Source: CAMLHU01 sp049680185
GTDB taxonomy: Bacteria; Gemmatimonadota; Gemmatimonadetes; Gemmatimonadales; GWC2-71-9
DNA length: 27,677 nt
NCBI GenBank assembly: GCA_049680185.1
Contig: JBAUHI010000091.1
Location: forward strand, 1-27,677
Reading direction: 5' to 3'
The position numbers were made by a program, and so were the translations under genes. The stretch's first letter is position 1. Each line of letters opens with the position of its first letter. Shown here piece after piece: positions 1 through 8,226 of this stretch. The notes under the pieces are model-generated. The model saw only the letters and a list, made by a program, of their open reading frames with translations, was not told the DNA's origin and ran no database searches.

Positions 1-1526
1 TTCTCCCATCGGTCCGCACCTTCGGGCCCCTCGTCGAGGAGGTGCTTCTCGTAGCCGATCGCCTCGATCAGCGACTCGAGCACCTGCGCCGGCGCCTGGG
101 TCGCGGCACTCTCCATCAACTGGTCCACCTGGGCGGCAAATCCCAGCAGTGCCGAGCGGACATTGGGGCGGAGGCCGGAGATCCGGTCGGCTGCGCGCGC
201 CGTCTCGAGGAGGGTCTTTTTCCACTGCCGTGCCGCCGTCTCGACCTGCGTCAAGCTGGTGTCGCCGATGCCGCGCTTGGGGACGTTGACGGCGCGGAGG
301 AAGGCCTCGTCGTCGGCGGGGTTGGCCACCAGGCGTAGGTAGGCGAGCAGGTCCTTCACCTCGCGTCGATCGTAGAAGCTGATGGCGCCGACGATCCGGT
401 AGGGCGTCCCCGCGCGGCGAAGCGCCTCCTCGAAGGCCCGACTTTGTGCGTTGGTGCGGTACAGCACCGCCATCGCGTTCCAGTCCCAATCGGCGCGGCG
501 AGCGCTGAACTCCTTGACCACCCACTCCGCTTCATCGCGCTCATCGGCGGCGGCCACGACCGTCACGGGCTCTCCACCCCGCCGAGTGGTGCGGAGCGTC
601 TTCCCGATCCGTCCCTTGTTCTCCTCGATCACCGCGTTGGCTGCATCGAGCACCGATGGGGTAGAACGGTAGTTCTCCTCCAGCCGGACCAGCTTCGTAC
701 CGCTGAAATCACGCTGGAACTCCTGCATGTTGCGGACATCGGCGCCGCGCCAACCGTAGATCGACTGGTCGTCGTCACCCACGGCAAAGACGTTCCCGCC
801 GCGACCGAGGAAGCGCACGAGGCGGTACTGGGCGGCGTTGGTGTCCTGGAACTCGTCCACCAGGATGAAGGAGAAGCGATCCTGCCACGCCGCGAGCCGC
901 TCGGGGTGCTCGTGGAAGAGGCGGATCGGATGGAGGAGGAGGTCGTCGAAGTCCATCGCGTTCTGGGCGCGCAGCGCGGGACCCAGCGCCTCCATCACCT
1001 CGGCGGCCACCTGCACGAACCGATCGAAAGGCGCGGAGGCCTTGAGGTCCGCGGGGTCGGTCATCCGATTCTTCGCACTCGAGATGATCCCGGCCACACC
1101 GCGGGGGGTGAACTTCTTCTTGTCGTGACCCAGCTGGTCCAGGAGCCGTCCGATGAGGGAGTTGCGGTCGTCCTCGTCGTAGATCGTGAACTGGCGGGAG
1201 AAGCCGAGGTGTTCCGCCTCGCGGCGGAGGAGCCGGGCCGAGATCGAGTGGAAGGTGCCGATCCAGAGCCCGGCGGGATCGCGTTCGAGGAGGCGCCCGA
1301 CCCGCCCCTTCATCTCGCCGGCGGCCTTGTTGGTGAAGGTGACCGCCAGGATCCGCTCCGGCGGGACTCCGTGCTCGTCGATGAGCCGCGCGATCCGGAG
1401 CGTGAGCACGCGGGTCTTCCCGGACCCCGCGCCGGCCACCACGAGTGCGGGCCCGGTGACGTGCTCGACAGCCTCGCGCTGGGCGGGGTTCAGTCCGGCG
1501 TAGGTATCGGAGAGTTCAGCAGACAC
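1..1526 (-). CDS. uvrD: ATP-dependent DNA helicase UvrD/PcrA (N-terminal 508 residues, runs off the window)
   Basis: A superfamily 1A 3'-5' helicase that unwinds DNA in repair and replication restart. Visible motifs: Walker A AGAGSGKT at residues 31-38, the TFTNKAA block, Walker B DEFQDT near 224-229, GDDDQSIYGWRG near 249, and ENYRST (motif IV). The UvrD 2A/2B region begins but the C-terminus lies outside the window. UvrD and PcrA cannot be separated on what is visible. The start is GTG at 1526. It has no Shine-Dalgarno, but a TACTTT box ends six bases upstream, so the predicted transcript starts on the GTG itself. The gene is separated from the upstream kinase gene by an octamer repeat array. 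Confidence 0.95.
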   Translation of the reverse strand, partial: MSAELSDTYAGLNPAQREAVEHVTGPALVVAGAGSGKTRVLTLRIARLIDEHGVPPERILAVTFTNKAAGEMKGRVGRLLERDPAGLWIGTFHSISARLLRREAEHLGFSRQFTIYDEDDRNSLIGRLLDQLGHDKKKFTPRGVAGIISSAKNRMTDPADLKASAPFDRFVQVAAEVMEALGPALRAQNAMDFDDLLLHPIRLFHEHPERLAAWQDRFSFILVDEFQDTNAAQYRLVRFLGRGGNVFAVGDDDQSIYGWRGADVRNMQEFQRDFSGTKLVRLEENYRSTPSVLDAANAVIEENKGRIGKTLRTTRRGGEPVTVVAAADERDEAEWVVKEFSARRADWDWNAMAVLYRTNAQSRAFEEALRRAGTPYRIVGAISFYDRREVKDLLAYLRLVANPADDEAFLRAVNVPKRGIGDTSLTQVETAARQWKKTLLETARAADRISGLRPNVRSALLGFAAQVDQLMESAATQAPAQVLESLIEAIGYEKHLLDEGPEGADRWE

Positions 1527-1532
1527 GGCGGG

Positions 1533-1538
1533 AAAGTA
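1533..1538 (-). promoter_or_regulatory. Candidate -10 box (TACTTT) of uvrD, leaderless arrangement
   Basis: Read on the minus strand, TACTTT lies exactly six bases before the GTG. If the hexamer is placed at -12 to -7, +1 is base 1526, the G of the start codon. There is no Shine-Dalgarno between box and start. The same geometry recurs before mutL and bshA. I see no convincing -35 element. Confidence 0.5.
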
Positions 1539-1545
1539 CACAGGA

Positions 1546-1687
1546 GGCGGATGGGCGAACAGGCGGATGGACCGATGGGCGCACTGGCGCACGGACGCAC
1601 GGACGCACGGACGCACAACCAGATACTCAGTCGATCCAGCTATCCGCCCATTCGTCTATCCGTCCGTCCGCCCAGTTGTCGCCCACT
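1546..1687. repeat. Octamer-period tandem array with inverted counter-array
   Basis: The left arm (1546-1617) is nine consecutive degenerate 8-mers of the type GGCGGATG or GACGCACG. The right arm (1640-1687) is about six 8-mers of the opposite polarity, of the type CTATCCGC or CCATTCGT. The arms can pair imperfectly. The right arm overlaps the last codons and TAG stop (1656-1658) of the histidine kinase gene, so the array encodes that protein's C-terminal tail. It is a relative of the heptamer arrays elsewhere in the window, with period 8 instead of 7. Confidence 0.75.
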
Positions 1688-2855
1688 CTCCGCTCTCCGC
1701 AGCATGATGCGGCATCCTGAGCACGAAGCTGGCGCCCTGCTCGGTCGCCTCGAGGTCGATGGTGCCACCGTGACTGTCCTCCACCACGCGCCGTGCGAGG
1801 GCGAGCCCGATGCCCCATCCCCCTTCCTTGCTGGTGACGCCCGGTTCGAAGAGCGAGCGTCGCAGCTCACGCGACACACCGGGGCCGTCGTCCTTGACGC
1901 GGAGCGTGGCCTGATCGCCGCTCATCCCTGCTTCAAGGGTGATGGTCCCGGCACGACCCTGCAGCGCGTCGATGGCGTTCTTGACCAGCGATTCGAGCAC
2001 CCACTCGAGGAGGATCGGGTCGCCGAGGACATGGGGACCGGGTCCTGCGGCGACGACCTGGATCTGGATGGGGTTGGCGCGGTGCGGGAGGCGGGGGCGA
2101 AAATATTCGGCGACCCGGCTCGCGAGCGCACCGAGGCCGAGGGGACTGCGGGTGGCGGGCCGACCGATGCGTTCGAAGCGTCGGGCCACCCGGTCGAGGC
2201 GTTCGGCATCGGCCTCCAGATGATCGGCGAACGCCGCGGGGGCGAGGGTGCCACCCCGCGCCTGTTCCACCCAACCTTGCAGGCTGGTGAGCGGCGTCCC
2301 CATCTGGTGCGCCGCCTCGCGCGCCATCGCCACCCAGAGCCGGTCGCGGTTGGCGGCCATCGCGTTGCGGTAGGCGAACCACGCCACCAGCACCATCACG
2401 AGGATGATGAGCCCCTGCAGCGCCGCCAGCCGCACCAGCTGGTGTTCCGCCGGGATCGGCCCGAAATGCACGGACCCGATCAGTTCGGTGGTGACCGGCG
2501 GATTGTCCTGGTCGAGTCGTGTCGCCAGGGCGCGGATCCGTGGGTCGCTGAGGCCGTCGGGCTTGAAGGGAAGGTTGGCGGCGGCCGTGACCCGTCCGGT
2601 GCCATCGGTCACGATGAGGATCAACCCCTGCTGGCTCACCATCCTGCCCAGGCTCAGGAGCGCATCGGTCTCGGCACTGGGCCGCGGGTCGTTGAGGCCG
2701 GCAAAGACGCCGGAATAGAGCTGACTGATGGCGCGGGCATCGGACTTCATGTGGTGGGCGACGAGCCAACTGGTGCCGGCGGAGAGTCCGGCGAGGATCG
2801 CCACCAGGAGCACCACCGAGGTGGGCGCCCAGCGGCGGAGGAGGTCCCTACGCAC
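1656..2855 (-). CDS. Membrane-bound sensor histidine kinase
   Basis: A two-component sensor kinase of 399 residues. Two hydrophobic segments, about 12-33 and 143-162, flank an extracytoplasmic region of about 110 residues with no recognised sensor fold. A HisKA-type dimerisation helix follows with the phospho-acceptor His183 in AREAAHQMGTPLTSLQGW. The GHKL ATPase domain has the N box around Asn293 (LVKNAIDAL), the G1 box DDGPGV at 322-327, and the G2 box GGWGIGLAL at 345-353. The GTG start overlaps the serS stop by 8 bp, so it is probably translated from the serS mRNA. No response regulator is adjacent, so its partner is unknown. The last roughly ten residues (GEWATTGRTDG) are encoded by the repeat array and are unlikely to belong to the kinase fold. 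Confidence 0.9.
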   Translation of the reverse strand: MRRDLLRRWAPTSVVLLVAILAGLSAGTSWLVAHHMKSDARAISQLYSGVFAGLNDPRPSAETDALLSLGRMVSQQGLILIVTDGTGRVTAAANLPFKPDGLSDPRIRALATRLDQDNPPVTTELIGSVHFGPIPAEHQLVRLAALQGLIILVMVLVAWFAYRNAMAANRDRLWVAMAREAAHQMGTPLTSLQGWVEQARGGTLAPAAFADHLEADAERLDRVARRFERIGRPATRSPLGLGALASRVAEYFRPRLPHRANPIQIQVVAAGPGPHVLGDPILLEWVLESLVKNAIDALQGRAGTITLEAGMSGDQATLRVKDDGPGVSRELRRSLFEPGVTSKEGGWGIGLALARRVVEDSHGGTIDLEATEQGASFVLRMPHHAAESGEWATTGRTDG

Positions 2856-4131
2856 GCGGTGCCAGTCGATCCGCGCCCAGGTACGGCCGTAACGCCGCCG
2901 GCATCAGCACCGACCCGTCGGCCTGTTGGTGGGTCTCGAGAAGCGCGATGATCGCCCGCGGGAACGCCACGCCCGAAGCGTTCAAGGTGTGGACGAACTC
3001 GACCTTGGACTTGGCATCGGCCCGGAAGCGGATGTTGGCACGGCGGGCCTGGAAATCGGTGAAGGTGCTGCTGCTCGACACCTCGAGCCAGGTACCGAGG
3101 CCCGGCGCCCACACTTCGAGGTCCCAGGTCCGGGCGCTGGAGAAGCCCATGTCTCCCGCGGCGAGCGCCACCACCCGGTACGGCAGTTCCAGCGCCTGCA
3201 GCACCGCCTCGGCGTGGCTCGTGATCTTCTCGTGCTCCGCCGGTGAGTCCTCCGGCCGGACGAACCGCACCAGCTCCACCTTGTCGAACTGGTGGACGCG
3301 GATGAGCCCACGGGTGTCCTTGCCGTGCGCGCCGGCCTCCCGACGGAAGCAGGGCGTGAACGCCGTGTAGGCGATCGGGAGCACCGCGCCGTCGAGGATC
3401 TCATCGCGCAGGATATTGGTGACCGGCACCTCCGCCGTCGGCACCAGGAAGAAGTCGTCGGCCGGGGTGGCGTAGACGTCCTCCTCGAACTTGGGGAGCT
3501 GCCCGGTGCCGGTGAGCGAGGCGCGATTGACCAGCAGCGGCGGGGAGACCTCGGTATAGCCATGCTGCCGGGTGTGGAGGTCGAGCATGAAGTTCTGGAG
3601 CGCACGCACCAGGCGGCTGCCGGGACCGATGAAAAGCGGGAATCCCGACCCGGTGATCTTGGCGCCGCGCGGCAGGTCGAAGAGCCCGAGCGCGGTGCCC
3701 AGGTCCCAGTGGACCTTCGGCGCAAAACTGAACGTCGGCGCGGTGCCCCAGGTGCGGAGGACCACGTTCCGGCTCGCATCGCCATCGGGCACTTCGGGGA
3801 GCGGCGTGTTGGGGACGCGCAGCAGGAGTGCGTCGAGTTCGGCGTCGACGACGCTCACATCAGCATCGAGCGCCTTCACCGCTTCACCGGACGCCTTGAG
3901 GCCGGCCAGCAGGTCGTCGGCCGGCGCCTTGGCCTTCTTGCGGCGGGCCACTTCCTCGTTGGCGGTGTTCCGCTCCGCCTTGAGCGATTCGACCCGCGTG
4001 AGCAATTCCCGCCGCCGCGCGTCGAGCGTCAGGAGCGCATCGACCGCGGCACCAAGCTCGGGGTCGAGCCGACGCGCGAGCGCGGCACGGACCCCGGCAG
4101 GGTCCTGTCGCAACCGCTTGATGTCGATCAC
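2848..4131 (-). CDS. serS: Seryl-tRNA synthetase
   Basis: A class II aminoacyl-tRNA synthetase that charges tRNA-Ser with serine in the cytoplasm. It has 427 residues, normal for the family. The N-terminal coiled-coil arm (about residues 25-105) begins after MIDIKRLRQDP, the usual SerRS opening. Motif 2 is seen around residue 260 (PCFRREAGAHGKDTRG). The EVSSSSTFTDFQARR block corresponds to the serine/ATP-site signature. A motif 3 equivalent lies near 388-405 (FPRAIIALLETHQ). The GTG start at 4131 is chosen because it gives the canonical N-terminus; an in-frame upstream extension reads only non-homologous sequence. It follows the lipoprotein gene by 7 bases and overlaps the downstream kinase gene. 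Confidence 0.97.
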   Translation of the reverse strand: MIDIKRLRQDPAGVRAALARRLDPELGAAVDALLTLDARRRELLTRVESLKAERNTANEEVARRKKAKAPADDLLAGLKASGEAVKALDADVSVVDAELDALLLRVPNTPLPEVPDGDASRNVVLRTWGTAPTFSFAPKVHWDLGTALGLFDLPRGAKITGSGFPLFIGPGSRLVRALQNFMLDLHTRQHGYTEVSPPLLVNRASLTGTGQLPKFEEDVYATPADDFFLVPTAEVPVTNILRDEILDGAVLPIAYTAFTPCFRREAGAHGKDTRGLIRVHQFDKVELVRFVRPEDSPAEHEKITSHAEAVLQALELPYRVVALAAGDMGFSSARTWDLEVWAPGLGTWLEVSSSSTFTDFQARRANIRFRADAKSKVEFVHTLNASGVAFPRAIIALLETHQQADGSVLMPAALRPYLGADRLAPRA

Positions 4132-4138
4132 GGTCGGC

Positions 4139-4693
4139 TCAGTTGTTCGGGATGCCGGGCTGCAGGTCGTGATACCCGCAGTTGACGTCGGCGAGGACGC
4201 GGAAGGTGACCGTCTTGGCCGAGTCGTCGATGGACATGATCTCGAGCTTGGCGTAGCTGGCGGTGCCGGTCGAACTGCAGAGGATAACCGACCGTGCCAG
4301 GAAGACATCCCCCGGCGCCACCACCTGAGCAGAGTCGAGTATGTAGCCGTTGAGTGGTGCCGTGAAGATCGAATCGAATGGCACCGTGGACCGGATGAAT
4401 CCGGGATTCGTGGTCGACTTGGTGAGCAGATTGAGCAGCTGGACCGGGATCAGCTCGTGCTGGGACGACACGATGTTGTATGCGAAATCGAAGTTGGAGC
4501 TTTGGTCGGTGCGGACGGTGGTGTTATTGGCCACCGAGAACGCGCTGGGTACGGTGAGCGCACTGCCGTCGAGGGCGCCGAGGGTGACCGTGTCGACCAC
4601 GTTGAGGATGCCCGCGGTCGGCCGAAGGTCGTCCACGCTGCACGCGGCCGTTGCCACGGCCGCTCCAATGACGAGGCAGGTCAGGTATCGCAT
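4139..4693 (-). CDS. Putative lipoprotein of unknown function
   Basis: A 184-residue protein with a lipoprotein signal peptide. MRYLTCLVIGAAVATAAC ends in a lipobox-like TAAC with Cys18 as the lipidation site. The mature part is rich in Thr, Ser, Val and Asp and looks like a beta-sandwich or solenoid domain. I do not recognise the family. It is the first gene of a probable operon with serS (7 bases downstream) and the histidine kinase. A TAACCT box lies eight bases before the ATG, giving a predicted leader of about 2 nt. The other lipoprotein in this window (11707-12558) has a similar overall composition, but I cannot show homology by eye. Confidence 0.75.
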   Translation of the reverse strand: MRYLTCLVIGAAVATAACSVDDLRPTAGILNVVDTVTLGALDGSALTVPSAFSVANNTTVRTDQSSNFDFAYNIVSSQHELIPVQLLNLLTKSTTNPGFIRSTVPFDSIFTAPLNGYILDSAQVVAPGDVFLARSVILCSSTGTASYAKLEIMSIDDSAKTVTFRVLADVNCGYHDLQPGIPNN

Positions 4694-4806
4694 CGGGCCG
4701 AAGGTTAAGGCCGGGTCGAAGGCCGGTCAACCCGCGGCCATTGGTTGACTTCGCCTTGGGCGTTCCGTACGTTCCGCCCCAGATTCCACCCCTTGGGAGA
4801 CTCCCG
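4694..4806. promoter_or_regulatory. Divergent promoter region between the serS operon and the Roadblock gene
   Basis: On the minus strand a TAACCT box (4702-4707) lies just upstream of the lipoprotein ATG. On the plus strand TTGACT (4745-4750) and TACGTT (4768-4773) are 17 bp apart, placing +1 near 4780 and a leader of about 27 nt before the Roadblock ATG. A GGGAG Shine-Dalgarno precedes that ATG by seven bases. The TTGACTTCGCC string is repeated at the groES promoter, which supports reading it as a -35 region. Confidence 0.5.
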
Positions 4807-5160
4807 ATGGCCGGTCTGCGTGAAGTCGTCCGGGCCCTGCTCGACCGCCCCGGCGTGGAGGCGGTGGCCGTGGTGAGCCGCGATGGCCTCACCATCGACC
4901 ATGCCGCCCGGGGCGAGTTCGACTCCGAGACCGTGGCCGCCCTCGTCCCCGGTATCGTCCAGAACGCCCGTCGGCTCGGCACCACCGCCAACTGGGGCGA
5001 GCTCGGCTTCGGCGTCCTCGAGTTCGATGGTGGCCTCGCCATCCTCTCCGCCCTCGGCCCCGAGTCCTTGCTCCTGGTACTGGTCGCCGCCGGCAACAAC
5101 ATCGGCGAACTCCTCCACGACCTCCGCACCCATCGGCCGGCGTTGCAGGAGTTGGGATGA
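4807..5160 (+). CDS. Roadblock/LC7 domain protein
   Basis: A 117-residue single-domain protein of the Roadblock/LC7 superfamily, the group of MglB-type GTPase regulators. The pattern fits: an N-terminal helix (MAGLREVVRALLDRPGVEA), a strand AVVSRDGLTID, a helix through VAALVPGIVQNARRLG, strands GVLEFDGGLAILSALG and LLLVLVA, and a C-terminal helix. No small GTPase of the MglA type is adjacent, so a role in polarity or regulation is only inferred from the family. ATG 4807 is preferred over an upstream in-frame ATG at 4741 because it has a Shine-Dalgarno (GGGAG) and the upstream residues fall in the promoter. A heptamer array starts two bases after the stop codon. Confidence 0.85.
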   Translation: MAGLREVVRALLDRPGVEAVAVVSRDGLTIDHAARGEFDSETVAALVPGIVQNARRLGTTANWGELGFGVLEFDGGLAILSALGPESLLLVLVAAGNNIGELLHDLRTHRPALQELG

Positions 5161-5162
5161 GG

Positions 5163-5304
5163 AGCTATCAGCTACCAGCTATCGGCTATCAGCAAAGGTC
5201 TATCGGCTAGCAGCTATCAGATATCAGTCAACACCAACAACGGGACGGCCACCCCTGCTCGCTGATGCCGTTAGCTTGTAGCCGATAGCTGATAGCTTGT
5301 AGCT
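5163..5304. repeat. Heptamer-period array with inverted counter-array (unit AGCTATC)
   Basis: Ten consecutive 7-mers (5163-5232) are variants of AGCTATC or GGCTATC, with a few strongly diverged units. After a 37-base unrelated core, five 7-mers of the opposite polarity (5270-5304) are variants of GATAGCT or TGTAGCT. The two arms can form a long imperfect hairpin. The array fills most of the 172 bases between the Roadblock and guanylyltransferase genes. It begins two bases after the Roadblock stop. No Shine-Dalgarno is obvious for the downstream gene; the right arm contains two TAGCTTG strings that resemble a TAnnTTTG box, so it may carry that gene's promoter. Confidence 0.8.
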
Positions 5305-5332
5305 GCTCGCACTCCAAGCCAGAGATCCCTCC

Positions 5333-6364
5333 ATGCCCACTTGGGCCATCATCCTCGCCGGCGGTGCCGGCACCCGCTTCTGGCCCCTGAGCACCCCTAC
5401 CCGACCCAAGCAGTTGCTTCCGCTCGCCACGATGCGTCCGCTCGCCCTCGAGGCGGTCGAACGGCTCGAGGGGCTCATCGACCGCGACCATATCCTCCTC
5501 GTGACCGGCTCAGCACTCGCCGATCCGCTGCGTGAAGCGCTCCAGTTGCCGGTCGCGAACGTCCTGGTGGAACCGCGCGCTGCCTCGACGGCACCGGCGC
5601 TCGCATGGGCCACGATCGAGGCCGGTCGTCGGGATCCCGACGCCCGCGTGCTCTCGGTCCATGCCGACTGGGCCATCGGCGACGCCGTGGCGTTCCGGCG
5701 GACGGCGGAACGCGCGCTCGATGTGGCCGCAACGCAGGACGTGCTGGTGACCGTCGGCGTGGTGCCGACCCGGCCAGAGACCGGCTTCGGCTACATCATC
5801 CCTGGTGAGGTGCTCGAGGGTGATGCCACGCGGGTGGCAAAATTCTCCGAAAAGCCCGATGCGGCCGGCGCCCGGACCCTGATCGCCGAGGGCGCGGTGT
5901 GGAACAGCGGGCTGTTCGCGTGGACGGCCAAGCGGCTCCGCGCTGAGCTGGAAGCGCACACGCCCGAACTGGCGCCCGCCCTCGGGCTCCTGGACCGGAA
6001 TGATGTGATCGGATTCTTTGCCGCGGTGACGCCGGTGTCGATCGACGTCGGCGTGCTGGAGCGGAGCCATCGCGTCGCGATGGTACCGGGACGGTTCCCG
6101 TGGGACGATGTCGGCACCTGGGACGCCCTGCCCCGCGTGCGCGGCGGCGGTACGGAGGGCAACGTGTCCCACGGACCGGTGTACTTGAACGGCGCCGAAC
6201 GCTGCGTGGTCTGGTCCGACGGCGATCCGATCGTGGCCCACGGGATCAAGGACCTCGTCGTGGTCCACGCCAACGGCAAGATCCTGGTCGTGCCACGTGC
6301 CTTGGCCGGCGACCTCAAGTCGACGCTCGACGCATTGCCCAAGCATGTGCGCGAGGTGCTCTGA
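5333..6364 (+). CDS. manC: Mannose-1-phosphate guanylyltransferase
   Basis: Forms GDP-mannose from mannose-1-phosphate and GTP for glycan synthesis. It has 343 residues, matching the short nucleotidyltransferase-only form without the phosphomannose isomerase domain. Visible: the nucleotide-binding loop LAGGAGTRFWPLS (8-20), PKQLLPL, the EPRAASTAPA block, FSEKP near 171, VWNSGLF, SIDVGVLERS (equivalent of the family's SIDYAVMEK), and WDDVGTW near 256. The stop overlaps the start of the next gene (TGATG), so the two are co-translated and may feed the same surface polymer pathway. The symbol follows the common ManC name; the sugar specificity is from motif similarity only. Confidence 0.9.
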   Translation: MPTWAIILAGGAGTRFWPLSTPTRPKQLLPLATMRPLALEAVERLEGLIDRDHILLVTGSALADPLREALQLPVANVLVEPRAASTAPALAWATIEAGRRDPDARVLSVHADWAIGDAVAFRRTAERALDVAATQDVLVTVGVVPTRPETGFGYIIPGEVLEGDATRVAKFSEKPDAAGARTLIAEGAVWNSGLFAWTAKRLRAELEAHTPELAPALGLLDRNDVIGFFAAVTPVSIDVGVLERSHRVAMVPGRFPWDDVGTWDALPRVRGGGTEGNVSHGPVYLNGAERCVVWSDGDPIVAHGIKDLVVVHANGKILVVPRALAGDLKSTLDALPKHVREVL

Positions 6365-7533
6365 TGCCCCCGCTCTACCTCCTGGAACCTCCCTCCCCCG
6401 CGCCGGCGTGGCTTCCGTTCGCGGGTGTCCGCCCTATTTCGGAACTCCGCGCCGGCGCATGGCGCATCCGGGAACGCTGGGAAGGCGCATTGGAGAGCGA
6501 GTCGGTCGGGATCATCGGCGACCACGTCCTGGGTTTCCACGAGTTCGACGAACCGCCGGTGCGTGCGGCCGGACCGGTCGACGGGCCTGCCGTCGTTGCC
6601 GTCGGTTGGTTCGCACCAACTGGAACGCCTCCCGAGTTGGGTGAGGACACGCGCCGGCTGGTCCACGACGGCGTCACGGTGGCGTGGATCGTCGCGGCCG
6701 GCAGCCGTTGGGGCGGTCCCGACGATGACGGCCCCGCCGCCGAGATCGACGGCCTGCTCCTCCACGGCGCCTGGGACCTGATCACCGCACTCGAGCATTT
6801 CCTGGTGGCCGATTGCACCGATGCCGTGGCGCAGCACCATCCCACCATCCCGGATCACGTGATGATCCTGGGTGACCCGAGCGACCTCGTGACCCTCGAG
6901 GCCGAGATCGAGCCCGGTGTCGTCTTCGACCTCCGCCAGGGTCCCGTCGTGATCGAGGCCGGCGCCGAGGTGCGGAGCGGGACCCGCATCGAAGGCCCCT
7001 GCTTCATCGGTCCCGGCGCCCGTGTCCTCGGCGGATTCATCCGCCACAGTGTCCTCGGCCCCCGCTCCGTCGTGCGAGGCGAGGTGAGCACCAGCCTCTT
7101 CCTGGGCTACGCCAACAAGGCCCACGACGGATTCGTGGGGCACTCGGTGGTGGGACACTGGGTCAACCTGGGTGCCGGCACGACCACGTCGAACCTCAAG
7201 AACACCTATGGTGACGTGCGACTCGACCTTCCTGGCGGCAAGGTCGACACCGGCCGCCAGCTCCTCGGCACGCTGTTAGGAGATCACGCCAAGGTCGCCA
7301 TCGGCACGATGTTCACCACCGGCACCGTGGTCGGCGCCGGCGCCAATGTGTTCGGCGGTGTCACGCCGCCCAAGTGGATCAGGCCGATGAGTTGGGGCAG
7401 CACCGGCACCGAGCGGACCACCGAGGCCGGTTTCCTGGGCATCGCGGAACGGGTGATGCCGCGGCGCGAGGTGGAGTTCACTGCGGAGCGGCGGGCGGCG
7501 CTCGAGGCGATGTACCGGCGGGCCACTGGCTGA
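6364..7533 (+). CDS. Alternative GlmU: putative sugar-1-phosphate nucleotidylyltransferase with left-handed beta-helix
   Basis: A 389-residue protein of the alternative bacterial GlmU type, proposed to make UDP-GlcNAc from glucosamine-1-phosphate. The N-terminus (YLLEPPSPAPAWLPF, then RPISELRAGAWRIRERWE) matches the degenerate nucleotidyltransferase opening of that group. From about residue 175 to 345, hexapeptide repeats form a left-handed beta-helix, including NLGAGTTTSNLKNTYG near 270, the counterpart of the acetyltransferase-site region in GlmU. The ATG overlaps the preceding stop by one base and has a GAGGTG Shine-Dalgarno inside that gene. A strong hairpin follows 21 bases after the stop. 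Exact substrate is inferred. Confidence 0.82.
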   Translation: MPPLYLLEPPSPAPAWLPFAGVRPISELRAGAWRIRERWEGALESESVGIIGDHVLGFHEFDEPPVRAAGPVDGPAVVAVGWFAPTGTPPELGEDTRRLVHDGVTVAWIVAAGSRWGGPDDDGPAAEIDGLLLHGAWDLITALEHFLVADCTDAVAQHHPTIPDHVMILGDPSDLVTLEAEIEPGVVFDLRQGPVVIEAGAEVRSGTRIEGPCFIGPGARVLGGFIRHSVLGPRSVVRGEVSTSLFLGYANKAHDGFVGHSVVGHWVNLGAGTTTSNLKNTYGDVRLDLPGGKVDTGRQLLGTLLGDHAKVAIGTMFTTGTVVGAGANVFGGVTPPKWIRPMSWGSTGTERTTEAGFLGIAERVMPRREVEFTAERRAALEAMYRRATG

Positions 7534-7554
7534 GCGTTCGTACCTCCTGGAAAG

Positions 7555-7586
7555 ACGAACGGCCCCTCCATCGAGGGGCCGTTCGT
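7555..7586. terminator. Bidirectional terminator hairpin, original copy
   Basis: A perfect 14-bp stem (ACGAACGGCCCCTC and its complement) with the tetraloop CATC lies between the convergent GlmU-like gene (plus) and barrel gene (minus). AAAG precedes it and TATAT follows, so it could end transcription in both directions, although the U-tracts are weak. Confidence 0.75.
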
Positions 7587-7609
7587 ATATCCCACTGGCC
7601 CCGATCCAG

Positions 7610-8197
7610 TCAGTGGATCGGCACGGTCAAGCCGAAAAGATATGAAAGGGTTTGAGCACCGAACATGTCGGCCGACGCGCCCCGAAAGCCGTAGCCCAGC
7701 TCGAAGCGGCCAGCCACTGGGCCTGTCAGATGAAATCGCGCGCCCACGGCGAGGTTCGCACCCGCGACAGACTCACCTGACACCGTACCGCCATTGGCAT
7801 AGTAGAACGCCCCACCGGCCGCCGCATACCAAGTCCGGTTGAGCGAGTAGTCCACCCGGGCCGACACGGCCGCGGTGGTGACACCACTCGAACCGCTGGA
7901 GTAATTGTGCACGTCGAGCCCGGGTTCGATCGCGAAACGTCCGTGCAATGGGAAGATGGCGAACAAGACGGGAGGATTGGCGATCCCCCCCACACCAAGC
8001 GCGGGGTCGCTCCCGATCCCGGGGCCGGCGAACGACGTCACGCTCAGTCCGCCGGACGGAACGTAGGTGTTCTGAAACCCGGCCGAGAATCCGACCGAGG
8101 TCTGCCAGTACGCCGCTGGGGCGGCGGCGCGCTTCTGGGCGGCGAGCGGGGCGGAGACCCCGGCAAGCCCCAGCGCGAGCACGAGGATCTTTCGCAT
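7610..8197 (-). CDS. Secreted outer-membrane beta-barrel-like protein (C-type member of the pair)
   Basis: A 195-residue protein with a clean signal peptide (MRKILVLALGLAGVSAPLAAQ, cleavage after the Ala before Gln). Alternating amphipathic strands and a terminal stretch LFGLTVPIH resemble an 8-strand outer-membrane barrel, but no named family is recognised. The segment GRFAIEPGLDVHN recurs as GRFAIEPGLDVHS in the second half of the fused protein at 9047-10174. ATG 8197 is preferred because it starts the signal peptide and follows a GAAAGGG Shine-Dalgarno. A GTG at 8230 would overlap the upstream stop as GTGA and add 11 residues. It is co-transcribed with 8227-8802. Confidence 0.8.
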   Translation of the reverse strand: MRKILVLALGLAGVSAPLAAQKRAAAPAAYWQTSVGFSAGFQNTYVPSGGLSVTSFAGPGIGSDPALGVGGIANPPVLFAIFPLHGRFAIEPGLDVHNYSSGSSGVTTAAVSARVDYSLNRTWYAAAGGAFYYANGGTVSGESVAGANLAVGARFHLTGPVAGRFELGYGFRGASADMFGAQTLSYLFGLTVPIH

Positions 8198-8226
8198 TGA
8201 ATTACCCTTTCGAGTTCGCGGAGTGG

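Noticed and set aside
444..2951. An 835-codon open frame on the plus strand, and others such as 18725-20581 (plus), 13231-14502 (plus) and 5791-7158 (minus)
   Set aside because: They lie antisense to uvrD, the kinase, the envelope and UbiA genes, groEL and the GlmU-like gene. They have no recognisable motifs, are rich in Arg/Gly/His/Glu, and are expected by chance in GC-rich coding sequence.
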